From Micromonospora sp. ATCC 39149 (GTDB taxonomy: Bacteria; Actinomycetota; Actinomycetes; Mycobacteriales; Micromonosporaceae), in assembly GCF_000158815.1 (NCBI RefSeq), contig NZ_GG657738.1, positions 5,934,478 to 5,998,477 on the forward strand: a DNA stretch of 64,000 nucleotides, read 5' to 3'. The notes beneath the pieces are model-generated. The model was not told the DNA's origin and did not search any database. It saw only the letters and a list, made by a program, of their open reading frames with translations. The position numbers and the translations under genes were made by a program. This document shows positions 54,577-62,583 of this stretch, piece by piece; the first letter of the stretch is position 1; every line of letters begins with the position of its first letter.

Positions 54577-55708
54577 ATGGCGTCCGACCTTGCGGGTGGG
54601 TTGTTGGCCGGCTGGCTGCGGACCTGGCTCGCGGGCACCGGCCGGGACAGCGTGCGGCGGTTGCGGACGTACCTGATCATCGGCGTCCAGGCCGGCCTCG
54701 CGGCGGCGATCGCCTGGCTGATCGCCCACGAGGTGCTGGGCACCGAGGAACCCACCTTCGCTCCGGCCGCCGCTGTGGCGGTGATCGCCACGTCGCTGGG
54801 CAACCGTGCCCGGCGCACCATCGAGCTGCTCGTGGGCGTCGGTCTCGGCATCGCGGCCGGTGACCTGCTGATCGCCGTGCTCGGCACCGGGCCGTGGCAG
54901 ACCGGACTGATCGTCTTCCTGGCGGTCACCGGGGCAGCCGCCATCCGTGGCGCCGGCCTGCTGATGACGCAGGCCGGCGCCACGGCGGTGCTGGTGGCGA
55001 CGCTGACCCCCGGTAATTCCCGACCTGGAGCTGCCGCGCACGGTCAACGCCCTGGTCGGCGGCGCGGTCGGACTCCTCGTGATGCTGGTCCTCGCACCGT
55101 TGAACCCGCTGCGCACCGTACGCCGGGCCGCCGACACCGCCTTGGACCTGTTTGCCCACCAGATCACCATCTGCGCCAAGTCTCTCACCGATCGTGACGC
55201 CCGCCTGGCGGAGGCGGTGCTGGACCAGATGCGCGACTCGGAGCCGAAGCTGACCCAGCTCACCCAGGTGGTGACCGCAGCCGACGAGGTGGTCCGTTTC
55301 TCACCGCTCCGCTGGCGCCGCCGCCGGATCGTGCGCGCCTACCGCCAGGGCGTCAAGCACATGGAGCGGGCGTTCCGCAACAGCCGAACCCTGGTCCGCC
55401 GTGCCGGCACCGCCCTGCGGGACGCCGAGTCGGTGCCACCGGACCTGCCCGCCGCGCTCGAACACTACGCAGCGGCCGTGCGGCTGCTGCACCGCGAGTT
55501 CCTGGCCGGGCAGGAGCCGCTGCAGGCCCGGGAGCGCGTACTGCAGGCGGTGCGCCATGCCGGGGAGGCGTGCCGGCAGGACATCGGATTCTCCGGGACG
55601 ATCGTGGTCTCCCAGCTGCGGACAGTCGCCAACGAGCTGCTGCGGGCCACCGGTGTGCGGCACGACGAGGCGCGCCGGCTGGTCCGCCGCGCCGCCGCCG
55701 GCTACTGA
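54577..55708 (+). pseudogene. FUSC/aromatic-acid-exporter-like membrane protein, frameshifted near 55015
   Basis: The first part (ATG 54577) encodes VRRLRTYLIIGVQAGLAAAI and four hydrophobic segments, through TQAGATAVLVATLTPG. The frame then changes near 55015; the next frame continues PDLELPRTVNALVGGAVGLL VMLVLAP and a long soluble helical domain (AVLDQMRDSEPKLTQLTQVV and onward) to a TGA at 55708. Hydrophobic bundle plus helical cytoplasmic domain is the FUSC/ArAE layout, about 375 residues in total. A single frameshift in otherwise healthy sequence may be a base-calling error; if real, the gene is inactive. Confidence 0.75.
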
Positions 55709-55749
55709 CCAAGCCGTCCCCATCCTACCGTTAGCGCCACCGCCCGACG

Positions 55750-55911
55750 GCTGCGGACTTCTACGACGACGGCGCGACGGTGAACGCCCTGCGGCTGTCG
55801 GTCAGCGCGGTGACCCCGGACCAGATCGGCCTCGGGCTGGACCGGCTCGCCGCGCTGGTCACCGACGAGTTGGCCCACGCCGGGCTCGTCAGCCCGGGTG
55901 CGGTCCCCTGA
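55750..55911 (+). pseudogene. C-terminal remnant of a fold-type I PLP enzyme (MocR/aminotransferase-like)
   Basis: About 54 codons read ADFYDDGATVNALRLSVSAV, then TPDQIGLGLDRLAALVTDEL AHAG, ending at TGA 55911. This is the usual ending of MocR-type or class I aminotransferases, with the Arg that binds the substrate carboxylate. No upstream part exists, and its end overlaps the 3' end of the convergent lacI gene. It is a truncated leftover. Confidence 0.6.
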
Positions 55912-56938
55912 TCTCGCCGGAGCCGCGGGGGATCAGCCGGGACGGGACCAGGTGGGTGCGGGGCGGCCACCGCTCGCCGTCCAGCCGCCGGAAGATCAGT
56001 GACGCGGCCACCCGGCCCATCTCGGCCGCGTCCTGCGCGATCACCGTGACGGCCGGTTGGAGCAGGTCGGCGAGGGGGAAGTCGTCGAAGCCCACCAGGG
56101 CGACCCGGTCCTGCCAGCCGAGCTGCTGGAGGGCGCGGATGGCGCCGACGGTGACCAGGTTCTGCGAGGTGAACAGCGCGGTGGGTGGGGCGTCGGCGGT
56201 GAGTAGCCGGCGTGCCGCCTCCACCGACTCGCGCTCGGTGTGCAGGTCGTGGACGACGCCGGCCGGCCGGATGCCGTGCTCGGCGAGGGCCTCGCGGAAG
56301 CCCTGGAAGCGCTGGCGGGCGGTGGCGATCGTCTGCAGGTCGCCCAGGTAGGCGACGTTTCGGTGCCCGTGCGCGACGAGGTGGTGGACGGCGGTCGCGG
56401 CACCCTCGTGGTTGTCGGCGAGCACGGCGTCGGCCGGGAGGCCGATCGGCGGCCGGTCGACGAACACCACCGGGGTGCCGGAGCTGACCTCGCCGGCGAG
56501 GTAGCTCTGGTCGTCGCTGGCCGGCACGACGACCAGGGCGTCGGCCTGCCGCATGGTGAAGGCGTGGACCAGTTCCCGCTCCCGCTCCGGGCTCTCGTCG
56601 ACGCTGCCGGCGAAGATGAGCACGCCCCGTTCCCGCGCGACGTCCTCCAGCGCCCGGTGCAGGGCGGCGGAGAACGGGTTGGCCAGGTCCTCCAGGACCG
56701 CGGCGATGGCCGCGCTGCGGCCGTTGGCGCGCCGCAGGCTGCTCGCGGTGAAGTTCGGCCGGTAGTCCAGCTGCGCGATCGCCCGCCGCACCGCGGCGGT
56801 CTTCGGCGCGGAGACGCCCGCCTCACCGTTGACCACCCGGGAGACGGTCTTCGGGCTCACGCCGGCGAGCTGGGCGACGTCGCGGAGGGTGGGCCGGGCC
56901 CGGCCCTCGGACGGCGCGGCGGAGGCGGCACTGTGCAT
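55889..56938 (-). CDS. LacI-family transcriptional regulator of the fructose-type operon
   Basis: A 349-residue LacI regulator; I start it at ATG 56938, just before the HTH domain. The helix-turn-helix and hinge are TLRDVAQLAGVSPKTVSRVV NGEAGVS, then ALDYRPN-like AQLDYRPNFTASSLRRANGR. The C-terminal part is a periplasmic-binding-like sensor (AIAAVLEDLANPFSAALHRA, DALVVVPASDD, VALVGFDDFPLADLLQPAVT). It is transcribed away from the ABC importer, and two near-identical palindromes lie between them. A fructose-pathway sugar or sugar phosphate is the probable inducer, by inference. Confidence 0.92.
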   Translation of the reverse strand: MHSAASAAPSEGRARPTLRDVAQLAGVSPKTVSRVVNGEAGVSAPKTAAVRRAIAQLDYRPNFTASSLRRANGRSAAIAAVLEDLANPFSAALHRALEDVARERGVLIFAGSVDESPERERELVHAFTMRQADALVVVPASDDQSYLAGEVSSGTPVVFVDRPPIGLPADAVLADNHEGAATAVHHLVAHGHRNVAYLGDLQTIATARQRFQGFREALAEHGIRPAGVVHDLHTERESVEAARRLLTADAPPTALFTSQNLVTVGAIRALQQLGWQDRVALVGFDDFPLADLLQPAVTVIAQDAAEMGRVAASLIFRRLDGERWPPRTHLVPSRLIPRGSGEIRGPHPG

Positions 56939-57075
56939 GGGCGCTCCTACCGGACGGGTGTGGCGGGCGGCCATCGGAACGCCGTGGCCACCGACCGACG
57001 GTGATCGACCGACACGGTATCGGCCCGCTGGCCACGCCGTCCGGCCGGTACGTGCAGGGGCATCGTCGAGGCTGC

Positions 57076-57089
57076 TGACATCGTTGTCA
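57076..57089. promoter_or_regulatory. LacI-type operator, copy 1
   Basis: TGACATCGTTGTCA is a palindrome (TGACA/TGTCA around TCGT), 137 bp upstream of the lacI start and 142 bp before the importer gene. It is identical over 14 bases to copy 2. Confidence 0.75.
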
Positions 57090-57174
57090 AGAGTTGCGGC
57101 CGGGTTACGTACTGCTCCTGAAAAACTCGTGCTCAACTTATTGACATCGGCGGTCAACACCTCGGAAACTGCGC

Positions 57175-57188
57175 TGACATCGTTGTCA
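57175..57188. promoter_or_regulatory. LacI-type operator, copy 2
   Basis: The same TGACATCGTTGTCA, extended here to an 18-bp palindrome (GCTGACA/TGTCAGC), 43 bases before the start of the binding-protein gene. A related TTGAC-x7-GTCAA palindrome lies at about 57141-57156, whose TTGACA could also be a -35 element. Confidence 0.78.
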
Positions 57189-57231
57189 GCCTCTGCCACG
57201 GCAGGACCATGGGACCCCCGAGGGAGCACAT

Positions 57232-58311
57232 ATGATCCAGCGCACCCGCCGCCGCCGCGCCGCCATGCTGCTCGCCGCCGCCGCGGCGACTGTCCTGGTC
57301 GTCAGCGGATGCGGTGACAGCTCCGGCGACGACGCCTCCGGCGGCAAGACCGTCGCCGTCTCCCTGATCACCAAGAACTCCACCAACCCCTTCTTCGTCG
57401 CCATGCAGAACGGCGCCAAGAAAGCCGCCGAGACCGAAGGCGTCAAGCTGACCCTGGCCGCCGGCAAGGAGGACGGCGACGAAGCCAGCCAGGTGCAGGC
57501 GATCGAGGACGCCATCGCCCGGGGCGACGCCGGCATCCTCATCACGCCGAACGGCCCCGGCGTCAACCCCGCCATCAAGAAGGCGCGCGACGCCGGGCTC
57601 TACGTCATCGCCCTGGACACCCCGCCGGACCCGGCGGACACCGTGGACATCACCTTCGCCACCGACAACTTCAAGGCCGGCGAGCTGATCGGCAAGTGGA
57701 CGGCGGTCCAGCTCGGCGGCAAGCCGGCCACCATCGCCCTGCTGGACCTGTTCAGCGACAAGATCGTCTCCGTCGACTACAACCGCGACCAGGGCTTCCT
57801 GACCGGCATGGGCATCGACACGGCCGACAAGAAGAAGAACGGCGACGAGGCGAAGACCGGCAGCTACTCCGGCGGCAGCTACACGATCGCCTGCAACGAG
57901 CCGACCAACGGCGCCGAGGACGGCGGCCGGACCGCGATGGAGAACTGCCTCACCAAGAACCCGGGCATCAACGTCGTCTACACCATCAACGAGCCGGCCG
58001 CGGTCGGCGCGCACAAGGCGCTGCAGGCGGCCGGGAAGAAGGACGTCCTGGTCGTCTCCGTCGACGGCGGCTGCGACGGCGTGAAGCAGGTCAAGGACAG
58101 CGTCATCGGCGCCACCTCCCAGCAGTACCCACTGAAGATGGCCGAGCTGGGCGTGCAGGCGATCAAGAAGATCGCCACCGGCGGGGAGAAGCCGAAGGTC
58201 ACCGACGGTCTCGACTTCTTCGACACCGGCGTCGCCCTGGTCACCGACAAGACCGCCACCGGGGTCGAGAGCATCACCAGCACCGACGGCGCCCAGCGCT
58301 GCTGGGGCTGA
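57232..58311 (+). CDS. frcB: Fructose-type ABC importer, substrate-binding lipoprotein (FrcB-like)
   Basis: A 359-residue lipoprotein. The signal ends at the lipobox VVSGCGDSS, with Cys27 the lipidated residue. The mature protein is a type 1 periplasmic-binding protein of the ribose/fructose class: [20 protein letters not shown] at the start, [62 protein letters not shown] and [16 protein letters not shown]. These agree with FrcB from fructose importers. It is first in the operon frcB-frcC-frcA-kinase, under the LacI operators. Fructose is the best guess for the ligand from family and kinase context. Confidence 0.88.
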   Translation: MIQRTRRRRAAMLLAAAAATVLVVSGCGDSSGDDASGGKTVAVSLITKNSTNPFFVAMQNGAKKAAETEGVKLTLAAGKEDGDEASQVQAIEDAIARGDAGILITPNGPGVNPAIKKARDAGLYVIALDTPPDPADTVDITFATDNFKAGELIGKWTAVQLGGKPATIALLDLFSDKIVSVDYNRDQGFLTGMGIDTADKKKNGDEAKTGSYSGGSYTIACNEPTNGAEDGGRTAMENCLTKNPGINVVYTINEPAAVGAHKALQAAGKKDVLVVSVDGGCDGVKQVKDSVIGATSQQYPLKMAELGVQAIKKIATGGEKPKVTDGLDFFDTGVALVTDKTATGVESITSTDGAQRCWG

Positions 58312-58404
58312 GCCACCGGCCGCGGGCGGGGCGGGGGCATCCACCCCGCGCCCTCGCCCGGGCACCCCGTCCGTCACCGCCGACACCGGCAGAGGGAGCC
58401 CGCG

Positions 58405-59430
58405 ATGACCGCCACCACACCGACGACCGCCGCGCAGGAGTTCGCGCTGCGCCGGCACTCGCCACTGCAACGTGTGCAGCACGTCCTGCACGCCCACCCC
58501 GCGATCAGCCCGTTCCTCGTCCTCGTCATCTCGTTCGTCGTCTTCGCCACCCTCAACCCCCGCTTCGCCTCGCCGAACTCGCTCTCGCTCGTGCTCCAGC
58601 AGGTGGCCGTCATCGGCGCGCTTGCCGTCGGGCAGACGCTGATCATCCTGACCGCGGGCATCGACCTGTCGGTCGGCGCGATCACCATCCTGGCGATGAT
58701 GCTGGGCGCCAAGATCGCCGTCGGGCAGGGGCTGCCGGGCCTGCTCGCCATCGGGCTGGCCGTCGTGGTGGGCGCTGCAGCCGGCGCGCTCAACGGCGGG
58801 CTGGTGACCCGGCTGAAACTGCCGCCCTTCATCGTCACCCTCGGCACGCTCAGCGTCTTCACCGCCGTCGGGCTCCTCTACTCCGAGGGGCGCAGCGTGC
58901 AGGGCACCGACCTGCCCGCGGTGCTGAGCTGGACCGGGGAGACCTTCCCGGTCGGCCGGTTCCGGATCACCGTCGGCGTGATCATGGTGCTCCTGCTCTA
59001 CCTGGCCGTCGGGTTCGCCCTCGCCAAGACCGCCTGGGGCCGGCACGTCTACGCGGTCGGGGACGACAAGGAGGCGGCCCGGCTCGCCGGCATCCGGGTC
59101 GACCGTGTCCTGCTGAGCGTCTACCTCGTCGCCGGCGCCATCTACGGCCTCACCGCCTGGATCCTCATCGGACGCGCCGGCGCGGCCAGCCCGAACGCGA
59201 TCACCGACGCCAACCTGGAGAGCATCACCGCCGTCGTCATCGGCGGCACCAGCCTCTTCGGCGGCCGGGGCGCCGTGCTCGGCACCCTGCTCGGCGCGCT
59301 GATCGTCGGCTTCTTCCGTAGCGGCCTCTCCCTGGCGGGGGTCGACGACCAGTACCGCGTCCTCGCCGTGGGCGTGCTGGTGATCCTCGCCGTGGCCGTC
59401 GACCAGTGGATCAGGAAGGTGAGGTCATGA
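58405..59430 (+). CDS. frcC: Fructose-type ABC importer permease (FrcC-like)
   Basis: A 341-residue permease with about nine hydrophobic segments; ATG 58405 follows an AGAGGGAG ribosome site. The BPD_transp_2 family signature is VGQTLIILTAGIDLSVGAIT ILAMM, with ALNGGLVTRLKLPPFIVTLG T, and the EAA-like loop KEAARLAGIRVDRVLLSVYL. It would form the membrane channel with FrcB and FrcA. Its stop overlaps the ATPase start by ATGA. Confidence 0.9.
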   Translation: MTATTPTTAAQEFALRRHSPLQRVQHVLHAHPAISPFLVLVISFVVFATLNPRFASPNSLSLVLQQVAVIGALAVGQTLIILTAGIDLSVGAITILAMMLGAKIAVGQGLPGLLAIGLAVVVGAAAGALNGGLVTRLKLPPFIVTLGTLSVFTAVGLLYSEGRSVQGTDLPAVLSWTGETFPVGRFRITVGVIMVLLLYLAVGFALAKTAWGRHVYAVGDDKEAARLAGIRVDRVLLSVYLVAGAIYGLTAWILIGRAGAASPNAITDANLESITAVVIGGTSLFGGRGAVLGTLLGALIVGFFRSGLSLAGVDDQYRVLAVGVLVILAVAVDQWIRKVRS

Positions 59431-60269
59431 CCGCCACCACCACGCAGACCCCCGCCGGGCGGCCGGGCAGCGCGGACAGCGGACAGCGTATGCCGGTGCT
59501 GTCGGCCCGGGGCCTGGTCAAGACGTTCGGCAAGGTCGTGGGCCTGGACGGGGTGGACCTGAACCTGTACCCGGGCGAGGTGCTCGCCGTCATCGGGGAC
59601 AACGGTGCCGGGAAGTCCACGCTGATCAAGTGCCTGACCGGGGCGCTGACCCCCGACGCCGGCGAACTGTTCCTGGAGGGGAGGCCGGTGCAGTTCAAGC
59701 GCCCCCAGGACGCCCGGGACGCCGGGATCGAGACCGTCTACCAGACCCTCGCCGTGGCGCCGGCGCTGGACATCGCGAGCAACCTCTTCCTCGGCCGGGA
59801 GAAGCGCCGGCGGGGTGTGCTCGGTTCGGTGTTCCGGATGCTCGACCAGAAGGGGATGCGCCGGGACGCGGAACAGGCCCTCGCGGAACTCGGGATCGGC
59901 ACGTTGCAGAACGTGGCGCAGGCGGTCGAAACCCTCTCGGGTGGCCAGCGCCAGGCGGTCGCGGTGGCCCGGGCCGCGGCCTTCGGCAGCAAGGTGATCG
60001 TGCTCGACGAGCCCACCGCGGCGCTCGGTGTCAAGGAGTCCAACCAGGTGCTCCGGATGATCGAGGAGCTGCGTACCCGAGGGTTGCCGGTCATCCTCAT
60101 CAGCCACAACATGCCGCACGTGTTCGAGGTGGCCGACCGGATCCACATCCAGCGGCTGGGCCGCTGTGCCGGGGTGGTGACCCCGGCGTCGCACACCATG
60201 CCCGAGGCCGTGGCCATCATGACCGGCGCGACCACGCTCGAAGAGACGCCGGGCCGGCAGGCGGGCTGA
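59427..60269 (+). CDS. frcA: Fructose-type ABC importer ATPase (FrcA-like)
   Basis: A 280-residue ATPase: Walker A GDNGAGKSTLIKCLTG, Q-loop TVYQTLAVAPALDIASNLFL, signature LSGGQRQAVAVARAA, Walker B VIVLDEPTAALG, switch His in LISHNMPHVFEVAD. It has one ABC domain, as in FrcA, rather than the double ABC of RbsA/XylG. ATG 59427 overlaps the frcC stop, so the genes are translationally coupled. Confidence 0.9.
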   Translation: MTATTTQTPAGRPGSADSGQRMPVLSARGLVKTFGKVVGLDGVDLNLYPGEVLAVIGDNGAGKSTLIKCLTGALTPDAGELFLEGRPVQFKRPQDARDAGIETVYQTLAVAPALDIASNLFLGREKRRRGVLGSVFRMLDQKGMRRDAEQALAELGIGTLQNVAQAVETLSGGQRQAVAVARAAAFGSKVIVLDEPTAALGVKESNQVLRMIEELRTRGLPVILISHNMPHVFEVADRIHIQRLGRCAGVVTPASHTMPEAVAIMTGATTLEETPGRQAG

Positions 60270-60315
60270 CCCGCCGCCGACGCGACCGGGCCCGCGGCCC
60301 GGGAAGGGAGCATCG

Positions 60316-61245
60316 TTGATCACGGTTGTCGGCGAGAGCCTGGTGGACCTGATCGAGGAGCCGACGGGCGAGGCGACCGCGTACCCGGGTGGGAGCCCGG
60401 CGAACGTCGCGATCGCGCTCGCCCGCCTCGGCGAACCCACCACCCTCCTCACCCAGCTCGGTGACGACGCGTACGGGCGGCTGCTCCGCGCCCACCTGGC
60501 CGGCAGCGGCGTACGGCTGGATCCGGCGTCGGTGTCGGACCTGCCGCACACCAGCGTGGCCCGGACCCAGGTGGGCGCCGACGGGCAGGCCCGGTACGAC
60601 TTCGCCATCGACTGGCGGTCCTTCCCCGACATCGGCGCGGTGGCCAGCGGAAGTGCGTGCCTGCACACCGGGTCGCTCGCCACCGTCCTCGAACCGGGCG
60701 CCGGCGACGTGCTGGCACTGGCCCGGCAGCGGCGGGCGACCACGATGATCAGCTTCGACCCGAACTGCCGTCCGTCGCTGACCGGCGACGCGGCGCGGGC
60801 CCGGCGGCGCGTCGAGGAACTGGTCGCGGTCTCGGACCTGGTGAAGGTCAGCCGGGAGGACCTGGACTGGCTGCACCCGGGACGGTCGTCGGAGCGGGTG
60901 GCGCGGGAATGGTTGGCGCTCGGGGCCAGCCTCGTCGTGGTCACCCTCGGTGCGGAGGGGGCGCTGGCCGTCACCGCGCGGGAGGAACTCCGGGTGGCCG
61001 CTCCACGGGTGACCGTGGTGGACACGGTCGGCGCGGGTGACGCGTTCACCGCCGGACTGCTGTCCGCGCTGCGGGCGCGGGACCTACTCGGCGCCGCCCG
61101 GCGTCCCGCGCTGCGGGCCGCCGGACCCGAGACGCTCGCCGCCGTGCTCGGCGACGCCGCGCGCGTGGCGGCGTGGACCTGCGGACGGCGGGGCGCCGAC
61201 CCGCCCACCCGGGCCGAGCTGGCCGCCCTGCCCGCCCCGGCGTGA
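60316..61245 (+). CDS. PfkB-family carbohydrate kinase, probable fructokinase
   Basis: A 309-residue sugar kinase from TTG 60316, with GGGAG ahead. N-terminal signature GGSPANVAIALARLGEPTTL; C-terminal signature VDTVGAGDAFTAGLLSALRA with the catalytic Asp in AGDAF. SFDPNCRPSLTGDAARA is typical of fructokinases. It follows the importer genes by 46 bp, so it probably phosphorylates the imported sugar to trap it. A GACACCGCGGTGTC palindrome at 61244-61257 overlaps the stop. Confidence 0.9.
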   Translation: MITVVGESLVDLIEEPTGEATAYPGGSPANVAIALARLGEPTTLLTQLGDDAYGRLLRAHLAGSGVRLDPASVSDLPHTSVARTQVGADGQARYDFAIDWRSFPDIGAVASGSACLHTGSLATVLEPGAGDVLALARQRRATTMISFDPNCRPSLTGDAARARRRVEELVAVSDLVKVSREDLDWLHPGRSSERVAREWLALGASLVVVTLGAEGALAVTAREELRVAAPRVTVVDTVGAGDAFTAGLLSALRARDLLGAARRPALRAAGPETLAAVLGDAARVAAWTCGRRGADPPTRAELAALPAPA

Positions 61246-61329
61246 CACCGCGGTGTCGTCGTTACGTCACCATCCGTGTTTCCGGCGGGACATCCGTCCG
61301 TAGATAATGGACGGAGGGTTGCCTGGGAG

Positions 61330-61455
61330 TACGCGTCGCTGGTCCGCCGCTATCAGGGGCAGGGCCGCAACTTCCACGTGTCGTTCGTCTGGTACGCCAC
61401 GGACGGGTCGCGCACCGACGTGACCGCGTACGGCGACACGGCGACCGCGCACTGA
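61330..61455 (+). pseudogene. C-terminal remnant of an unknown protein
   Basis: A plus-strand frame reads YASLVRRYQGQGRNFHVSFV, then WYATDGSRTDVTAYGDTATA H and TGA 61453-61455. It is convincingly protein-like with no start, and looks like the tail of a secreted or enzymatic protein whose rest is lost. I cannot name the family. Confidence 0.35.
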
Positions 61456-61660
61456 AGTGACCCCTGTCGGCCGGACACCTCGATGTCTGTCAGGGACTCT
61501 CGGTGGATCTTCTCGTAGGTGTCGGGGCTGACGTTACCTAGACGGCTGTGCCGGCGGCGAGGGTTGTAGAAGCCCTCGATGTAGGAGAAGACCTCCATCT
61601 CCAGCTCGTGTCGGCTGGGCCAGGCTCGGGTGTAGACCAGTTCGGTCTTGAGGGCGGCGA
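61454..61660 (-). pseudogene. IS3-family transposase C-terminal fragment
   Basis: Minus-strand codons FAALKTELVYTRAWPSRHEL, then EMEVFSYIEGFYNPRRRHSR LGNVSPDTYEKIH, match the end of an IS3 OrfB transposase. Homology begins abruptly at FAALKTEL, beside the inverted repeat at 61668. It is too short to be active. Confidence 0.75.
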
Positions 61661-61667
61661 AGAGGCG

Positions 61668-61717
61668 GATTCAACCGATCGCTCCAGCAACCCCGTGTTG
61701 CGACGACCGGTTGAATC
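61668..61717. repeat. Inverted repeat at an insertion boundary
   Basis: GATTCAACCG (61668-61677) is matched by its exact reverse complement at 61708-61717. The repeat separates the IS3 fragment from an unrelated gene tail, so it probably marks an IS end. Confidence 0.55.
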
Positions 61718-61867
61718 GCCCAGGCCACCGACGCAGTGATCGCCTTCGCGCGGGACCACGACGTGCTGATCCACCCCGTCACAGGCGAGTACCACGACTG
61801 CGGCAACCCCGCCGGATGGCTCGCAGCCAACAACGCTGCGGCCCAGAGCGGTGCCCTTGCAGGCTAG
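61718..61867 (+). pseudogene. C-terminal remnant, possibly a nucleotidyltransferase
   Basis: The plus-strand frame ATDAVIAFARDHDVLIHPVT, then GEYHDCGNPAGWLAANNAAA, stops at 61867. The G-x-x-x-D-x-G-x-x-x-G-x-L-x-A-N spacing resembles the end of UTP-glucose-1-phosphate uridylyltransferases, but this is a weak match. It begins right at the inverted repeat, so the insertion probably removed the remainder. Confidence 0.3.
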
Positions 61868-61876
61868 AGATCCGCA

Positions 61877-62149
61877 ATGGCATCACGAAGACTGCCCGCC
61901 GCTTACGCCCAGCCTGCTGACCTGCAGCAATGGGCCCGGCTGGAATGGCATATCGAGAACCGGCTGCACTGGGTCCGCGACGTGACCTTCGGCGAAGGCA
62001 CCCACCGAGCCCGCACCGGCACCGGACCCGCCGTCGCAGCCGTCCTCCGCAACACCGCCATCGGCTTCCACCGCGGCAACGGCGAAACCAACATCGCCCG
62101 AGCCACCCGACGCGCCAACCGCCGCCCCACGACCTCATCACCACCGTGA
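61877..62149 (+). pseudogene. ISAs1-family transposase C-terminal fragment
   Basis: Ninety codons match the end of ISAs1 transposases: WHIENRLHWVRDVTFGEGTH RARTGTGP with the final catalytic Glu region, then AAVLRNTAIGFHRGNGETNI ARATRRANR and a stop at 62149. All earlier catalytic residues are missing. Confidence 0.8.
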
Positions 62150-62583
62150 CCAGCAGCTACCCACTACGCAATGACCCTGGGTTACGGTCCCCTCTTGATG
62201 GACCGGAAACAATCTGGCAACCTTCCTAGCATCGATGGGGAGCGCTCCCATACATCGATGCGAGACGTTACGGATGACGCCCGCCCACTTTCCACCTCGA
62301 CATCCTGGTCACCCACCCAACGCTCGGATCCAGCACGCGCAACCGCCGCAACCTCGTGGCGCGGGCCAGCACCGCGCCCGTTCGCCGGATGAGTGTTGCG
62401 GGCGCATGACCGGTACCGGTGCCTCGACCATCCACATGAGAGAAGGACTCACAATACTCCCCATTTCAGACACTGGCTCCCGTTCCGTTAACCAGTGCAT
62501 CTGCTCCACGGTGATTCACCCCAGGCGCGGCCTCCGGTGCAGGTCCGTCTGCACGTCGTACGACAGGAAGTGAGCAGCCAACC
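62150..62583. other. 430-bp gap before the ThuA gene; no gene seen
   Basis: There is no convincing coding frame. Short frames are low-complexity or lack a start. The last part, with a GGAAGTGAG ribosome site at about 62566, leads the secreted protein gene; the promoter presumably lies in this gap but I cannot place it. Confidence 0.5.

Noticed and set aside
57154-59046. A 630-codon minus-strand frame across the importer genes
   Set aside because: Antisense to frcB and frcC, which have complete family motifs; this frame has none.
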